Shown here piece after piece: positions 32,596 to 43,831 of a stretch of DNA of 57,358 nt. The stretch covers positions 1-57,358 of the forward strand of contig JAETOX010000007.1 of NCBI GenBank assembly GCA_021771575.1, written 5' to 3'. Positions within the stretch are counted from its first letter, which is position 1; each line of letters begins with the position of its first letter. A program made the translations under genes and the position numbers. Origin of the DNA: Bacteroides sp. Its GTDB lineage: Bacteria; Bacteroidota; Bacteroidia; Bacteroidales; Marinifilaceae. The notes beneath the pieces are model-generated. The model had not been told where the DNA came from, searched no databases, and saw only the letters and a program-made list of their open reading frames with translations.

Positions 32596-33645
32596 ATGGC
32601 ATATCTGAAAATTTTATTGCTACCACTGAGCTTTATCTACGGCATTCTCATTGGGATAAGGAATCTCCTGTTTCACATCGGCATCCTGAAATCCCGTTCG
32701 TTCAAAATCCCGGTACTCTGTGTCGGAAATATTACAGTCGGGGGGACGGGTAAAACGCCTCATACCGAACTCATTATTGCAGAATTACAAAAAAAATTCA
32801 GGGTGGCTTGCCTTAGCCGGGGATATAAACGCAAAACTTCCGGTTTCATACTGGCAGATGATCGTTCCACGGCCCGGGAAATCGGCGACGAACCGATGCA
32901 GATTAAAAGTAAATTTCCGGATATCATCGTAGCTTGTGACGGCAACCGCGTCCGCGGAATCGAGAAATTGCTCGCACTGCCCGAACCACCGGAAGTGATC
33001 ATCCTGGACGATGCTTTTCAGCATCGGTATGTCCAGGCAGATAAAAATATCGTACTCGTCGACTATAACCGGCCGGTATTCGAAGATTGCCTGCTCCCAG
33101 CTGGCCGACTCAGGGAAACCACCAAAGCACTGAAAAGAGCGGATTATATCGTCGTCACCAAATGTCCCGAGACCCTGCAACCAATAGAACGCAGAATCCT
33201 GTCTAAACATTTAAAGATAAAACCTTATCAACAACTTTATTTCACCAGCCTGAAATACGGTCCGATCTGCTCGCTATCCGCCCAGGAAACCCCTATCCTA
33301 CCGACATCGCAAAGCAGCATCTTATGCGTAACCGGTATCGCTCAACCAGGGCCTTATATCGAATATCTGAAACAATTTACTCCGGATGTGACCGAATTGC
33401 GTTATCCCGATCACCATGCCTTTACCCCTAAAGATATCTGGCGTATATCACAGGTTTTCGAGAATTTGAAAACTCCTGAAAAATATATTTTTACCACAGA
33501 AAAAGATGCTGTCCGGCTGAATGCTTGTGTTCTTCCGCAGGAGCTAAGAGAACAGATTCGTTATATCCCGGTGATCCCGGCTTTTATATATCACGACGAA
33601 TTATTAAACGAATTATCAGAATATGTTAGGAAAAATCAAAGATAG
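32596..33645 (+). CDS. lpxK: Tetraacyldisaccharide 4'-kinase (lipid A biosynthesis)
   Basis: Inner-membrane-associated kinase that phosphorylates the 4' position of the lipid A disaccharide. The N-terminal hydrophobic stretch LLPLSFIYGILIGIRNLLF anchors it. A Walker A GNITVGGTGKTPHT, LSRGYKRKTSGF, IGDEPMQI, and DDAFQHRYVQAD are all LpxK signatures. At 349 residues it has a normal length. The last 23 bases overlap the next gene. The lipid A of Bacteroidales often loses this phosphate later, so the kinase is still expected. Confidence 0.96.
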   Translation: MAYLKILLLPLSFIYGILIGIRNLLFHIGILKSRSFKIPVLCVGNITVGGTGKTPHTELIIAELQKKFRVACLSRGYKRKTSGFILADDRSTAREIGDEPMQIKSKFPDIIVACDGNRVRGIEKLLALPEPPEVIILDDAFQHRYVQADKNIVLVDYNRPVFEDCLLPAGRLRETTKALKRADYIVVTKCPETLQPIERRILSKHLKIKPYQQLYFTSLKYGPICSLSAQETPILPTSQSSILCVTGIAQPGPYIEYLKQFTPDVTELRYPDHHAFTPKDIWRISQVFENLKTPEKYIFTTEKDAVRLNACVLPQELREQIRYIPVIPAFIYHDELLNELSEYVRKNQR

Positions 33646-34438
33646 TGCAGCTTATATCGCCCGTTTTTTGGATGGAGAAACTTATTCGATCGGTATTATT
33701 CTCGGTACCGGATTAGGCGAACTGGGAAAATCAATCGAAGTAAAACACACCATTCCTTATGCCGGAATTCCGAATTTTCCGGTATCTACCGTACAGGGGC
33801 ATAAAGGAAATCTTCTGGTCGGCAAATTCGGTGGAAAAAATGTCATCGCTATGCAAGGGCGTTTTCATTTCTATGAAGGTTATCCTATGCAAGAAGTCAC
33901 TTTTCCGATACGGGTGATGCATCAGTTGGGTGTAAAACAACTTTTGGTGTCGAATGCAGCAGGCGGGGTAAACACTTCTTTTCTTGTAGGAGATTTAATG
34001 ATCATCACCGACCATATCAACCTCTTCCCCGAGCATCCGTTACGAGGTAAAAACATCAATGAACTGGGCCCCCGTTTTCCTGGTATGACTGATGCTTACA
34101 GCCCCCGGCTGATCAAAATAGCCGAAACCTGCGGCGAAAAATTGGGGATCACGCTCCGGCATGGTGTATATGCCGGTCTCCAGGGACCTTCTTTCGAAAC
34201 ACCGGCAGAATACAACTGGATACGGATAATCGGCGGCGATGCCGTAGGGATGTCTACTGTTCCCGAAATTATTGTAGCCCGCCACATGGGTATGGAATGT
34301 TTCGGTATGTCGGTTATCACCAACAGTACTGCTTCACCGGAACTCATCAAAACTAATCATGCAGAAGTCCAGGATATCGGGAATACCGCCCAACCGCAGA
34401 TGACGGCGTTGTTCCGGGAGATTATTAAAACACTATAA
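33623..34438 (+). CDS. Purine nucleoside phosphorylase, trimeric type I
   Basis: Phosphorolytic cleavage of (deoxy)inosine and guanosine to base and ribose-1-phosphate. The 271 residues show the trimeric PNP blocks: ILGTGLGELGKSIE (phosphate loop), VQGHKGNLLVGKFGGKNVIAMQGRFHFYEGYPM, LLVSNAAGGVN, FETPAEYNWIRIIGGDAVGMSTVPEIIVARHMGM and a base-site VITNSTA. It starts inside the end of lpxK (23-base overlap), suggesting coupled translation. A hairpin terminator follows. Confidence 0.95.
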   Translation: MLGKIKDSAAYIARFLDGETYSIGIILGTGLGELGKSIEVKHTIPYAGIPNFPVSTVQGHKGNLLVGKFGGKNVIAMQGRFHFYEGYPMQEVTFPIRVMHQLGVKQLLVSNAAGGVNTSFLVGDLMIITDHINLFPEHPLRGKNINELGPRFPGMTDAYSPRLIKIAETCGEKLGITLRHGVYAGLQGPSFETPAEYNWIRIIGGDAVGMSTVPEIIVARHMGMECFGMSVITNSTASPELIKTNHAEVQDIGNTAQPQMTALFREIIKTL

Positions 34439-34475
34439 AATGACCGGATTTTTAAATACCGAATAATTCAAAACA

Positions 34476-34517
34476 GGAGTATACCGCTATTTTTCCGGTG
34501 TACTCCCGCTCTTTTTA
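34476..34517 (+). terminator. Rho-independent terminator after the PNP gene
   Basis: GGAGTATACCG (34476-34486) pairs with CGGTGTACTCC (34496-34506) with one G-T pair, followed by CGCTCTTTTT, 37 bases after the PNP stop. Confidence 0.75.
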
Positions 34518-34624
34518 AGGAAGAATCACCATACTCCTACTTTTCACCCCCCTTTTACAAACTATCCCGAAGCGTGTTATATCGAAGTTGTATGCAGGGA
34601 TAAATGGGCGATAATGCAGGAGAA

Positions 34625-34655
34625 GACCCTAAATAGACCCTAAAAGAACCCTAAA
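34625..34655. repeat. Three copies of an 11-bp-period direct repeat
   Basis: ACCCTAAA occurs at 34626, 34637 and 34648, exactly 11 bases apart, with near-identical spacer bases. It sits between the PNP terminator and the coding-like relic. Spacing of about one helical turn would suit a protein-binding array, but nothing identifies a binder. Confidence 0.5.
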
Positions 34656-34861
34656 ATGACCTGGCAAGCGCCCCCCACAAATTCCTGGATGTCGGGTTAC
34701 AATATCTTTACCCGAACGATTTTGAAGGCGATTGGAAACCGAAAAAATGTAAAGTGCTTGTTTTGTACCCCGATACCGACTCTTCCAGGAAATTTTATGT
34801 GACCAATGCCGTAGTTTGTAACCCGGATCAGGTGGTAAGATTCGAACCTGAAATTATTTTC
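34655..34861 (+). pseudogene. Coding-like relic without start codon, function unknown
   Basis: The plus-strand frame is open from 34655 to a stop at 34892-34894 and from 34682 reads like real protein: FLDVGLQYLYPNDFEGDW, KPKKCKVLVLYPDTDSSRKF, then YVTNAVVCNPDQVVRFEPEI. A stop lies at 34652 and no start codon fits, so it looks like the 3' fragment of a decayed gene, running into the end of lrgB. I do not recognise the family. The residue mix (hydrophobic strands with charged turns) and codon use resemble genuine genes of this window, but a chance open frame of 80 codons cannot be excluded. Confidence 0.4.
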
Positions 34862-35549
34862 CCAGTACAATCTCGATCAGCGGAACGAGAATAGCCGTCA
34901 TAATCCCCATCACACCGATCGCCAAACCACTAACAGCTCCTTCGACCGCCCCCAATTCCATAGCACGTGCCGTACCTAAACCATGAGCAGCCGACCCTAA
35001 CGCTAATCCCCGAGCTATCCGACTTTTGATGCCTAAACGCTCCAGTATAAAAGGCCCGACAATCCCGCCAAAGATTCCAACCACAATGACGACGACGGCA
35101 GCAATAGACGGAATGCCTCCAGAACGCTCGGCAATGCTCATTGCAATGGGGGTAGTAACCGATTTGGGTTCCAAAGAAGCAATCAGGGCATGATCGGCCC
35201 CAAAGTAACGAGCAATAAAAACAACACTCAGAATACCGGTCAGACAACCGACAAAAACAGCCGTAATGATAGAAATTGCATTGGCTTTCAATTGCTCGAA
35301 TTGTTCATATAATAAATACCCCATAACGACTACTGTCGGACCGAGCATAAAACTAATGATCCGGCTTCCTTTTTCAAATTCCCCGAAAGGAATATGCAGC
35401 AAGTGGATCACTATGGCTAAAACAGGAATAGATACCAGTAAAGGATGTAGAAGGCTCAATTTTGTTTTTCTGAACAACCAGAGTGCCGCTAGATAAACCC
35501 CAATCACCAGGGTAAGAATAAATATTTCAGAACGAAGTAAGGGCAACAT
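34854..35549 (-). CDS. lrgB: LrgB/CidB-family membrane protein
   Basis: Multi-spanning inner-membrane protein of 231 residues paired with LrgA. About six to eight hydrophobic segments are visible, and the family core LEPKSVTTPIAMSIAERSGG and GLGTARAMELGAVEGAVSGLAIG is complete. LrgAB/CidAB were described as holin/antiholin-like modulators of murein hydrolase activity; in plants and some bacteria homologues move glycolate or pyruvate-type acids, so a transport role is equally possible. lrgA ends 18 bases upstream. Confidence 0.93.
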   Translation of the reverse strand: MLPLLRSEIFILTLVIGVYLAALWLFRKTKLSLLHPLLVSIPVLAIVIHLLHIPFGEFEKGSRIISFMLGPTVVVMGYLLYEQFEQLKANAISIITAVFVGCLTGILSVVFIARYFGADHALIASLEPKSVTTPIAMSIAERSGGIPSIAAVVVIVVGIFGGIVGPFILERLGIKSRIARGLALGSAAHGLGTARAMELGAVEGAVSGLAIGVMGIMTAILVPLIEIVLGK

Positions 35550-35567
35550 AATCTATTATTAAAAAGA

Positions 35568-35954
35568 TTAACGATCTTCGGCTCCTTTACGATGCTTCTC
35601 AAACCATTGTTGTACCGAAGCCACAACAATAATCACCACAACCGTACTGACAGCACAGGCCACCAGTACCGCCTGCCAATACTGCGACAGCACCTCCAGG
35701 GCGTTCACAATGCCGACCCCTGCAGGTAGAAAAAACAACCCCATATTATCGCATAGGAATTTCGCCACAGGCTTGACGTGTTCCGGTTTCACAATTTTCA
35801 GACATAAAGCGACAAAGAGCAAAACCATCCCGATCACGCTCCCTGGGATAAAGCCATTTATGCTCCATCCAATGAATTCACCCAGAGCAAAAAAGAAAAA
35901 AACGATGAAAATACCTACCAACATAGAAAATATAAAAAACGACAAAAGCCTCAT
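35568..35954 (-). CDS. lrgA: LrgA/CidA-family membrane protein
   Basis: Holin-like or transporter subunit with four predicted membrane helices. Start ATG 35954 (MRLLSFFIFSMLVGIFIVFF) gives 128 residues, in line with the family; ATG 36002 would add a polar 16-residue leader, and the longest open frame (to 36176) intrudes into pgeF. Conserved LrgA segments: NGFIPGSVIGMVLLFVALC, FLCDNMGLFFLPAGVGIVN. It stands 94 bases after pgeF and 18 before lrgB, so lrgAB is a typical pair, possibly read through from pgeF. Confidence 0.87.
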   Translation of the reverse strand: MRLLSFFIFSMLVGIFIVFFFFALGEFIGWSINGFIPGSVIGMVLLFVALCLKIVKPEHVKPVAKFLCDNMGLFFLPAGVGIVNALEVLSQYWQAVLVACAVSTVVVIIVVASVQQWFEKHRKGAEDR

Positions 35955-36048
35955 TTTTAATTCGAGAGCAAAATTATAGTTTTTCGGAGGCAGATCGCTC
36001 ATCAGGAAGGATTTTTCTCCTGAAAAACAACGAAAACGTTTGGCAGAA

Positions 36049-36831
36049 TTAACAGAGCATGATGCCAGCACCGAACCGGCCAGCTGCTTTCCCTTCCCGG
36101 CGATAGGAAAAGAAACGGTCCGGATGGCATACCGAACACATCCCGGCAATCTCGATGTGGTCGGGCAAAAGCCCACCCTCTACCAATTCCTGACGATTGG
36201 CTTCCCATAAATCAACCTGATATTTTCCGGTTGTCTTACCCTCCGTTACAATATCCGGACGTACAGGGAATAAATTCCGGAATACATCGGCCACTTCCCC
36301 ATCTACTTCGAAACAACATTTCCCAATAGAAGGCCCGATGCCTGCCTGAATCTGTTCTGCCCGGCAGCCAAACCGGTCTACCATGACTTGCACGGTTTTC
36401 AGGACAATCTGTGCAGCAGTCCCCCGCCAACCGGCATGTACGGCTGCAATAACCCGCTGCTGTGAATCATAAAGCAAAACAGGCACACAATCCGCCGACA
36501 ACACCATCAAACAAACATCGGCGACATTCGTTACCAGTGCATCTGTTTCCGGAATCCGGCTTCTTTTGTCCATGGCTCCTTTGCCTGCTTCTACCTTCGT
36601 CACCACTGCAACATGAGACGAATGCACCTGTTGGGCCGTTACTAAAACCCCAGGATCGAATCCCACATTCCTTGCCAGCAACCTGCGATTTTCGCAAATG
36701 GCCGGTCCGCCGGAATCCTCTGTAAAACCAATATTCCGCTCCCCCGAAGAAACAAAATGCAACATTCCGGAACATGTTGCAAGACCATCGAATGTGTAAT
36801 AAGAAAAATCCTGACAAACTTGTTTTTTCAT
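36049..36831 (-). CDS. pgeF: Peptidoglycan editing factor / YfiH-family copper oxidoreductase-like protein
   Basis: Member of the former DUF152 'multicopper polyphenol oxidase' family, for which E. coli YfiH was shown to remove misincorporated Ser-containing muropeptide precursors; purine-nucleoside phosphorylase activity is reported for relatives. The metal/active-site residues are in TAQQVHSSHV (His), VLSADCVPVLL (Cys) and AAVHAGWRGT (His), followed by GIGPSIGKCCFEV. All are intact over 260 residues. It follows beta-galactosidase on the same strand but a terminator stands between, and it has its own -7 box. Confidence 0.93.
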   Translation of the reverse strand: MKKQVCQDFSYYTFDGLATCSGMLHFVSSGERNIGFTEDSGGPAICENRRLLARNVGFDPGVLVTAQQVHSSHVAVVTKVEAGKGAMDKRSRIPETDALVTNVADVCLMVLSADCVPVLLYDSQQRVIAAVHAGWRGTAAQIVLKTVQVMVDRFGCRAEQIQAGIGPSIGKCCFEVDGEVADVFRNLFPVRPDIVTEGKTTGKYQVDLWEANRQELVEGGLLPDHIEIAGMCSVCHPDRFFSYRREGKAAGRFGAGIMLC

Positions 36832-36851
36832 TGCAATATTTTTCAGACTGG

Positions 36852-36859
36852 CAAAAGTA
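36852..36859 (-). promoter_or_regulatory. -7 promoter box of pgeF
   Basis: Minus-strand TACTTTTG matches TAnnTTTG, 20 bases upstream of the pgeF ATG. Confidence 0.5.
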
Positions 36860-36904
36860 GTCTATATTATCGTGTTATCAAAGCCGGCATCTATTCTAAT
36901 CCCT

Positions 36905-36939
36905 CAAAAAAGCTGTCCGGCACAGTACACCGGACAGCT
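36905..36939 (-). terminator. Rho-independent terminator of the beta-galactosidase gene
   Basis: AGCTGTCCGG (36911-36920) and CCGGACAGCT (36930-36939) form a perfect 10-bp stem with a 9-base loop. On the minus strand it is followed by TTTTTT, 50 bases after the beta-galactosidase stop. Confidence 0.88.
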
Positions 36940-36988
36940 CTCATCGGTTTGTTTTTTCTCTATTATACAGCTTTACCCTTATCTTTTG

Positions 36989-40093
<3,105 letters not shown>

Positions 40094-40122
40094 TTAGTGT
40101 ATAAAAAAAATCAAAATGTGCT

Positions 40123-40130
40123 CAAAAATA
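40123..40130 (-). promoter_or_regulatory. -7 promoter box of the beta-galactosidase gene
   Basis: Minus-strand TATTTTTG matches TAnnTTTG 41 bases upstream of ATG 40081. The rest of the 268-base gap up to the PurF-like gene shows no convincing gene. Confidence 0.4.
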
Positions 40131-40349
40131 ATAAATAAGCTGAACGTTTAGGTAGAAATAAACACCGCTGTATTATCGAAGTCAGAAAAAGCCGCGTAGC
40201 ACAAATCAATTCCACAGTACTGACCTGCTATGTCATGGGCTTCGAAGTCCTGATTTTCCTCTTCAATGGATGGCAAACCAATGGTATCCGCCTGGCGTCA
40301 AACAGAACGACCAGGCTTTATATCCCCAGGTTAGCGCTTCCGGCTACGG

Positions 40350-41768
40350 CTATTCCATATAACTGGAATGATCCCAACAATGTGTACAGAGTTGTTCTTT
40401 CGGCAAACCTATCGATTTCACCAAATCGTCCAAACGCTGAAATTGTAAAGAATCTAATTGTAAATGCTGGCACATCACCTTTACCATTTCTTTGTATTTA
40501 TCGGAATCCGGATCCGAATAAGGTTTCAAAATCTCTTCGGTCAGTTCGGAAGTACCTTCTAGATCGCGGATTACACGGCGGGCGAACAGATCGAACGTGG
40601 ACCGGGAAGTAGAAAAATTCAGGAAACGGCAAGGATAAATCAAAGGTGGACAAGCAATTCGAATATGTACCTCCTTTACGCCGCACTCCCTCAATTTCAC
40701 TACATTATCTTTTAATTGGGTACCCCTCACGATAGAATCATCCAAAAAAACGATTTTCGCATCCCGGGTAAAGGCTTCGTTCGGTAACAACTTCATCTTG
40801 GCTACCAAATCGCGCATATTCTGATTCTGCGGCATAAAACTACGCGGCCAGGTCGGGGTATATTTTACAAAAGGCCGCTTGTAAGGAATTCCTTTTTCAT
40901 TCGCATATCCAATAGCATGCCCAACACCCGAATCGGGAATGCCAGCAGCAAAATCCGGCATCAATTCATCCCGCTGAGCCATAGCAGCTCCGCAACGGTA
41001 ACGGGCATCTTCAACATTGATCCCTTCGTAGTAGGCCGACGGATAACCGTAGTAGACCCATAAGAAGGAACATACCTGTTTACGACACCCCGGCGCAACG
41101 ATGGTGGTGATACCGTCCTTGGATACCCGAACCGCTTCATGTGGCCCCAGATCCCGAACAATCGTATAGCCCAAATTGGTAAACGACGAACTTTCGCTCG
41201 CCACGACATATCCGAATTCATTCTTCCCGATGATGATGGGCGTACGTCCGAATTTATCCCGGGCAGCATAAATACAACTGTCCGTCAGAATTAAAAACGA
41301 GCAGGAACCTTTTACGGTACGGTATACGTTTTCAATTCCCTCCTTAAATGTTTCTCCTTTGTTGATCAATATGCTGATAACCTCCGTCGGATTGATTGCA
41401 GAGCCCGACATCTCGGCAAAATGGATTTTCTCTTGGAGTAATTGAGCGGATATTTCTTCCAAATTATCGATGCGGCCGACAACTACTACCGCAAAACGGC
41501 CCAAATGAGAAGTAACGGTGATCGGCTGCGACTCCATATCACTGATGATTCCGATGCCTTGATAGGAACCCATAAAACGTTCCAACTCAGGTTCGAATTT
41601 ATTCCGGAAATAAGCACTTTCGATGCTATGGATGGACCGGACAAAATCCTCTCCGTTATAAAATGCCATACCGGCTTTTTTTGTACCCAGATGTGAATGA
41701 TAATCGGTGCCGTAGAAAACATCGGCAACACATTCTTTGCGTGAAACGCAACCAAAAAATCCGCTCAT
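40350..41768 (-). CDS. Amidophosphoribosyltransferase (PurF) paralogue with degenerate glutaminase domain
   Basis: The C-terminal half is a PurF-type phosphoribosyltransferase with PRPP loop VFLDDSIVRGTQ (340-351). Four Cys at places matching the 4Fe-4S ligands of B. subtilis PurF are kept: Cys233 in QVCSFLWVYY, Cys380 in CPPLIYPC, Cys461 and Cys464 in CTHC. But the N-terminal amidotransferase domain begins MSGFFGC where active enzymes have MCGI, so Ser replaces the catalytic Cys. The GHxRY and NGN glutamine-site motifs have become GIGIISDMES and VGRIDN. It should not hydrolyse glutamine; it may use ammonia, act on another substrate or regulate. At 472 residues it is full length. Confidence 0.88.
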   Translation of the reverse strand: MSGFFGCVSRKECVADVFYGTDYHSHLGTKKAGMAFYNGEDFVRSIHSIESAYFRNKFEPELERFMGSYQGIGIISDMESQPITVTSHLGRFAVVVVGRIDNLEEISAQLLQEKIHFAEMSGSAINPTEVISILINKGETFKEGIENVYRTVKGSCSFLILTDSCIYAARDKFGRTPIIIGKNEFGYVVASESSSFTNLGYTIVRDLGPHEAVRVSKDGITTIVAPGCRKQVCSFLWVYYGYPSAYYEGINVEDARYRCGAAMAQRDELMPDFAAGIPDSGVGHAIGYANEKGIPYKRPFVKYTPTWPRSFMPQNQNMRDLVAKMKLLPNEAFTRDAKIVFLDDSIVRGTQLKDNVVKLRECGVKEVHIRIACPPLIYPCRFLNFSTSRSTFDLFARRVIRDLEGTSELTEEILKPYSDPDSDKYKEMVKVMCQHLQLDSLQFQRLDDLVKSIGLPKEQLCTHCWDHSSYME

Positions 41769-41795
41769 ATAATTGTAGTCATTGATTTAGCAACG

Positions 41796-41803
41796 CAAAA
41801 ATA
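41796..41803 (-). promoter_or_regulatory. -7 promoter box of the PurF-like gene
   Basis: Minus-strand TATTTTTG matches TAnnTTTG, 27 bases upstream of the ATG at 41768. Confidence 0.45.
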
Positions 41804-42061
41804 TAATAAATCTCCGAATAATAAAACGGGGAAAAACGCCGAATTTATCGTCCTGACATCTTTTTCAATAAACGAATATGCCACGGAAAATGACATGAAG
41901 ATTCTACCAAGCATTTTTAGGCAATCTCTTCATTCAATTTATGAAAAGCCTATCTTTGTAAATTATATATCAACCTTTGTTTTTGTGGATTTCTATCCCA
42001 ACCATCGTATAGAGGGTGTCGATATTTTAACCTATTCATACGATTATTCCAACTTTTTTTA
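41804..42061. other. Intergenic region between the PurF-like gene and the SulP transporter gene
   Basis: The two divergent genes are 328 bases apart. Besides the two -7 boxes listed, TATCTTTG at 41951-41958 is another plus-strand match, so the transporter may have two promoters. A 71-codon frame from 41895 has no coding character. Confidence 0.4.
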
Positions 42062-42069
42062 TAATTTTG
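42062..42069 (+). promoter_or_regulatory. -7 promoter box of the SulP transporter gene
   Basis: TAATTTTG matches TAnnTTTG 27 bases before ATG 42097. It rules out the TTG at 42067 as a start, because that codon lies inside the box. Confidence 0.5.
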
Positions 42070-42096
42070 CGGCTTATTATAAAAAGTGTGCTTATC

Positions 42097-43779
42097 ATGA
42101 AACGCCTTGACTTTCAACCGGTATTATGGGATACCGTTAAGAATTATAACAAAGAAAAATTTTTCGCCGACTTAATGGCTGGTATTATTGTCGGTATTGT
42201 AGCCCTACCGTTAGCCATTGCTTTCGGTATTGCTTCAGGAGTAAGTCCGGAACAAGGCCTCATCACCGCTATTATTGCCGGATTTATCATCTCTTTTTTG
42301 GGAGGTAGTCCTGTGCAAATCGGCGGCCCTACTGGTGCTTTCATCATTATCGTTTATGGTATTATTCAGCAATTCGGTGTGGAAGGCCTGGCCATTGCTA
42401 CCGTTATGGCAGGGATTATGCTGATATTGATGGGCGTTTTCAAATTGGGATCTATTATTCGGTTTATCCCTTACCCAATTGTCGTTGGTTTTACCAGCGG
42501 TATCGCCCTTACCATTTTCACAACCCAAATCAAAGACCTTTTCGGTCTGACAATGGACAAAGTACCTGCCGATTTTATTTCCAAATGGCTGGCCTATTTT
42601 GAGAGTTTCGGCACAACCAATTGGATTGCTTTGGCTGTGGGCATAGGAAGTATTCTGTTGATTATCATCACTCCGAAATTTTCAAAGAAAATACCGGGCT
42701 CCCTGATTGCCATTATCGTCATGACGGTGATTAGTTATCTTCTACGTTATCATCTGGGCATCACGGATTTAGAAACCATCGGCGATCGTTTTGAAATCAA
42801 AGCGAGCCTCCCTACACCTAACGGTTTGTCTTTTAATATGGAGACTATCAATCAACTACTTCCAGCAGCCTTTACAATCGCTATTCTGGGAGCTATCGAA
42901 TCGCTTCTTTCAGCAACTGTTGCGGACGGAGTTACGGGACAAAAACATAATTCCAACACTGAGTTGATCGCTCAAGGAGCTGCCAATTTCATCGTTCCTT
43001 TTTTCGGAGGTATACCTGCTACCGGAGCCATCGCCCGCACCATGACTAATATCAATAATGGCGGTCGTACACCTGTGGCCGGTTTAATCCATGCTGTAGT
43101 CTTGCTGCTGATCCTGCTTTTCCTCGGTCCCCTGACGAAGCATATTCCTATGGCTTGTCTGGCTGGCGTGCTGGTTATCGTTTCTTATAATATGAGTGAA
43201 TGGCGTACGTTCAAGTCTTTGATGAAAAACTCCCGATCAGATGTCACCGTGCTGCTCACCACTTTCTTGCTGACAGTTATTTTTGACCTAACGATCGCTA
43301 TCGAGATCGGTTTGCTGCTGGCTCTGGTATTATTTATGAAACGGATGAGTGAAGTCACCCATATTACTGTAGCTAAAGATCAACTTGACTTATCCCATGA
43401 AGGTGAAATTTACCATGAAGAAGAAAAACTCAGTGTGCCTGCAGGAATCGAAGTATATGAAATCGACGGTCCCTTCTTCTTCGGTGTGGCCAATAAATTT
43501 GACGAATGCATGAAAACTATCGGCGACAAGCCAAGTATTCGCATTATTCGCATGCGAAAAGTACCTTTTATGGATACTACCGGATTGCACAACCTGGAAA
43601 GTCTTTACCGCCTATCGACGAGAGAGAAGATACAAGTGGTCCTTTCCGGGGTAAACGAACAGGTAAAAGAAACCTTAGTTAAATCCTCTTTTGCCCAGAC
43701 TATCGGAGAAGAAAATATTTGTAGTAATATCCACGAAGCGCTGAAACGGGCAGAAAACCTTCTAAGTACGAAGAAATAA
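42097..43779 (+). CDS. SulP-family anion transporter with STAS domain
   Basis: Inner-membrane transporter of the SLC26/SulP family, 560 residues from ATG 42097. The membrane domain shows LMAGIIVGIVALPLAIAFGI, the family signature GGSPVQIGGPTGAFIIIV, and FFGGIPATGAIARTMTNINNGGRTPVAG, with about 12-14 hydrophobic segments. A cytoplasmic STAS domain follows from about 445 with IRMRKVPFMDTTGLHNLE, the typical loop. Family members carry sulfate, bicarbonate or dicarboxylates. No carbonic-anhydrase, sulfate-assimilation or other telling neighbour is present, so the anion is open. Confidence 0.92.
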   Translation: MKRLDFQPVLWDTVKNYNKEKFFADLMAGIIVGIVALPLAIAFGIASGVSPEQGLITAIIAGFIISFLGGSPVQIGGPTGAFIIIVYGIIQQFGVEGLAIATVMAGIMLILMGVFKLGSIIRFIPYPIVVGFTSGIALTIFTTQIKDLFGLTMDKVPADFISKWLAYFESFGTTNWIALAVGIGSILLIIITPKFSKKIPGSLIAIIVMTVISYLLRYHLGITDLETIGDRFEIKASLPTPNGLSFNMETINQLLPAAFTIAILGAIESLLSATVADGVTGQKHNSNTELIAQGAANFIVPFFGGIPATGAIARTMTNINNGGRTPVAGLIHAVVLLLILLFLGPLTKHIPMACLAGVLVIVSYNMSEWRTFKSLMKNSRSDVTVLLTTFLLTVIFDLTIAIEIGLLLALVLFMKRMSEVTHITVAKDQLDLSHEGEIYHEEEKLSVPAGIEVYEIDGPFFFGVANKFDECMKTIGDKPSIRIIRMRKVPFMDTTGLHNLESLYRLSTREKIQVVLSGVNEQVKETLVKSSFAQTIGEENICSNIHEALKRAENLLSTKK

Positions 43780-43783
43780 AACC

Positions 43784-43824
43784 GAACTGTTTCTGAAGTT
43801 TTTATCTAACTTCAGGAACAGTTC
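43784..43824. terminator. Inverted repeat between convergent genes, possible bidirectional terminator
   Basis: A 17-bp stem with one G-T/A mismatch, GAACTGTTTCTGAAGTT (43784-43800) and AACTTCAGGAACAGTTC (43808-43824), lies between the SulP gene and the Fe-S fusion gene. The T-tracts are weak on both sides. Confidence 0.6.
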
Positions 43825-43831
43825 GAAATAA

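Noticed and set aside
40170-40358. Open plus-strand frame in the gap between beta-galactosidase and the PurF-like gene, ending near QVSASGYGYSI
   Set aside because: It has no start codon and no recognisable family, and it runs into the PurF-like gene end; chance is the simpler explanation.
41895-42110. 71-codon plus-strand frame before the SulP transporter gene
   Set aside because: It contains two promoter-like boxes, overlaps the transporter start in another frame and has an odd aromatic-rich composition with no recognisable domain.
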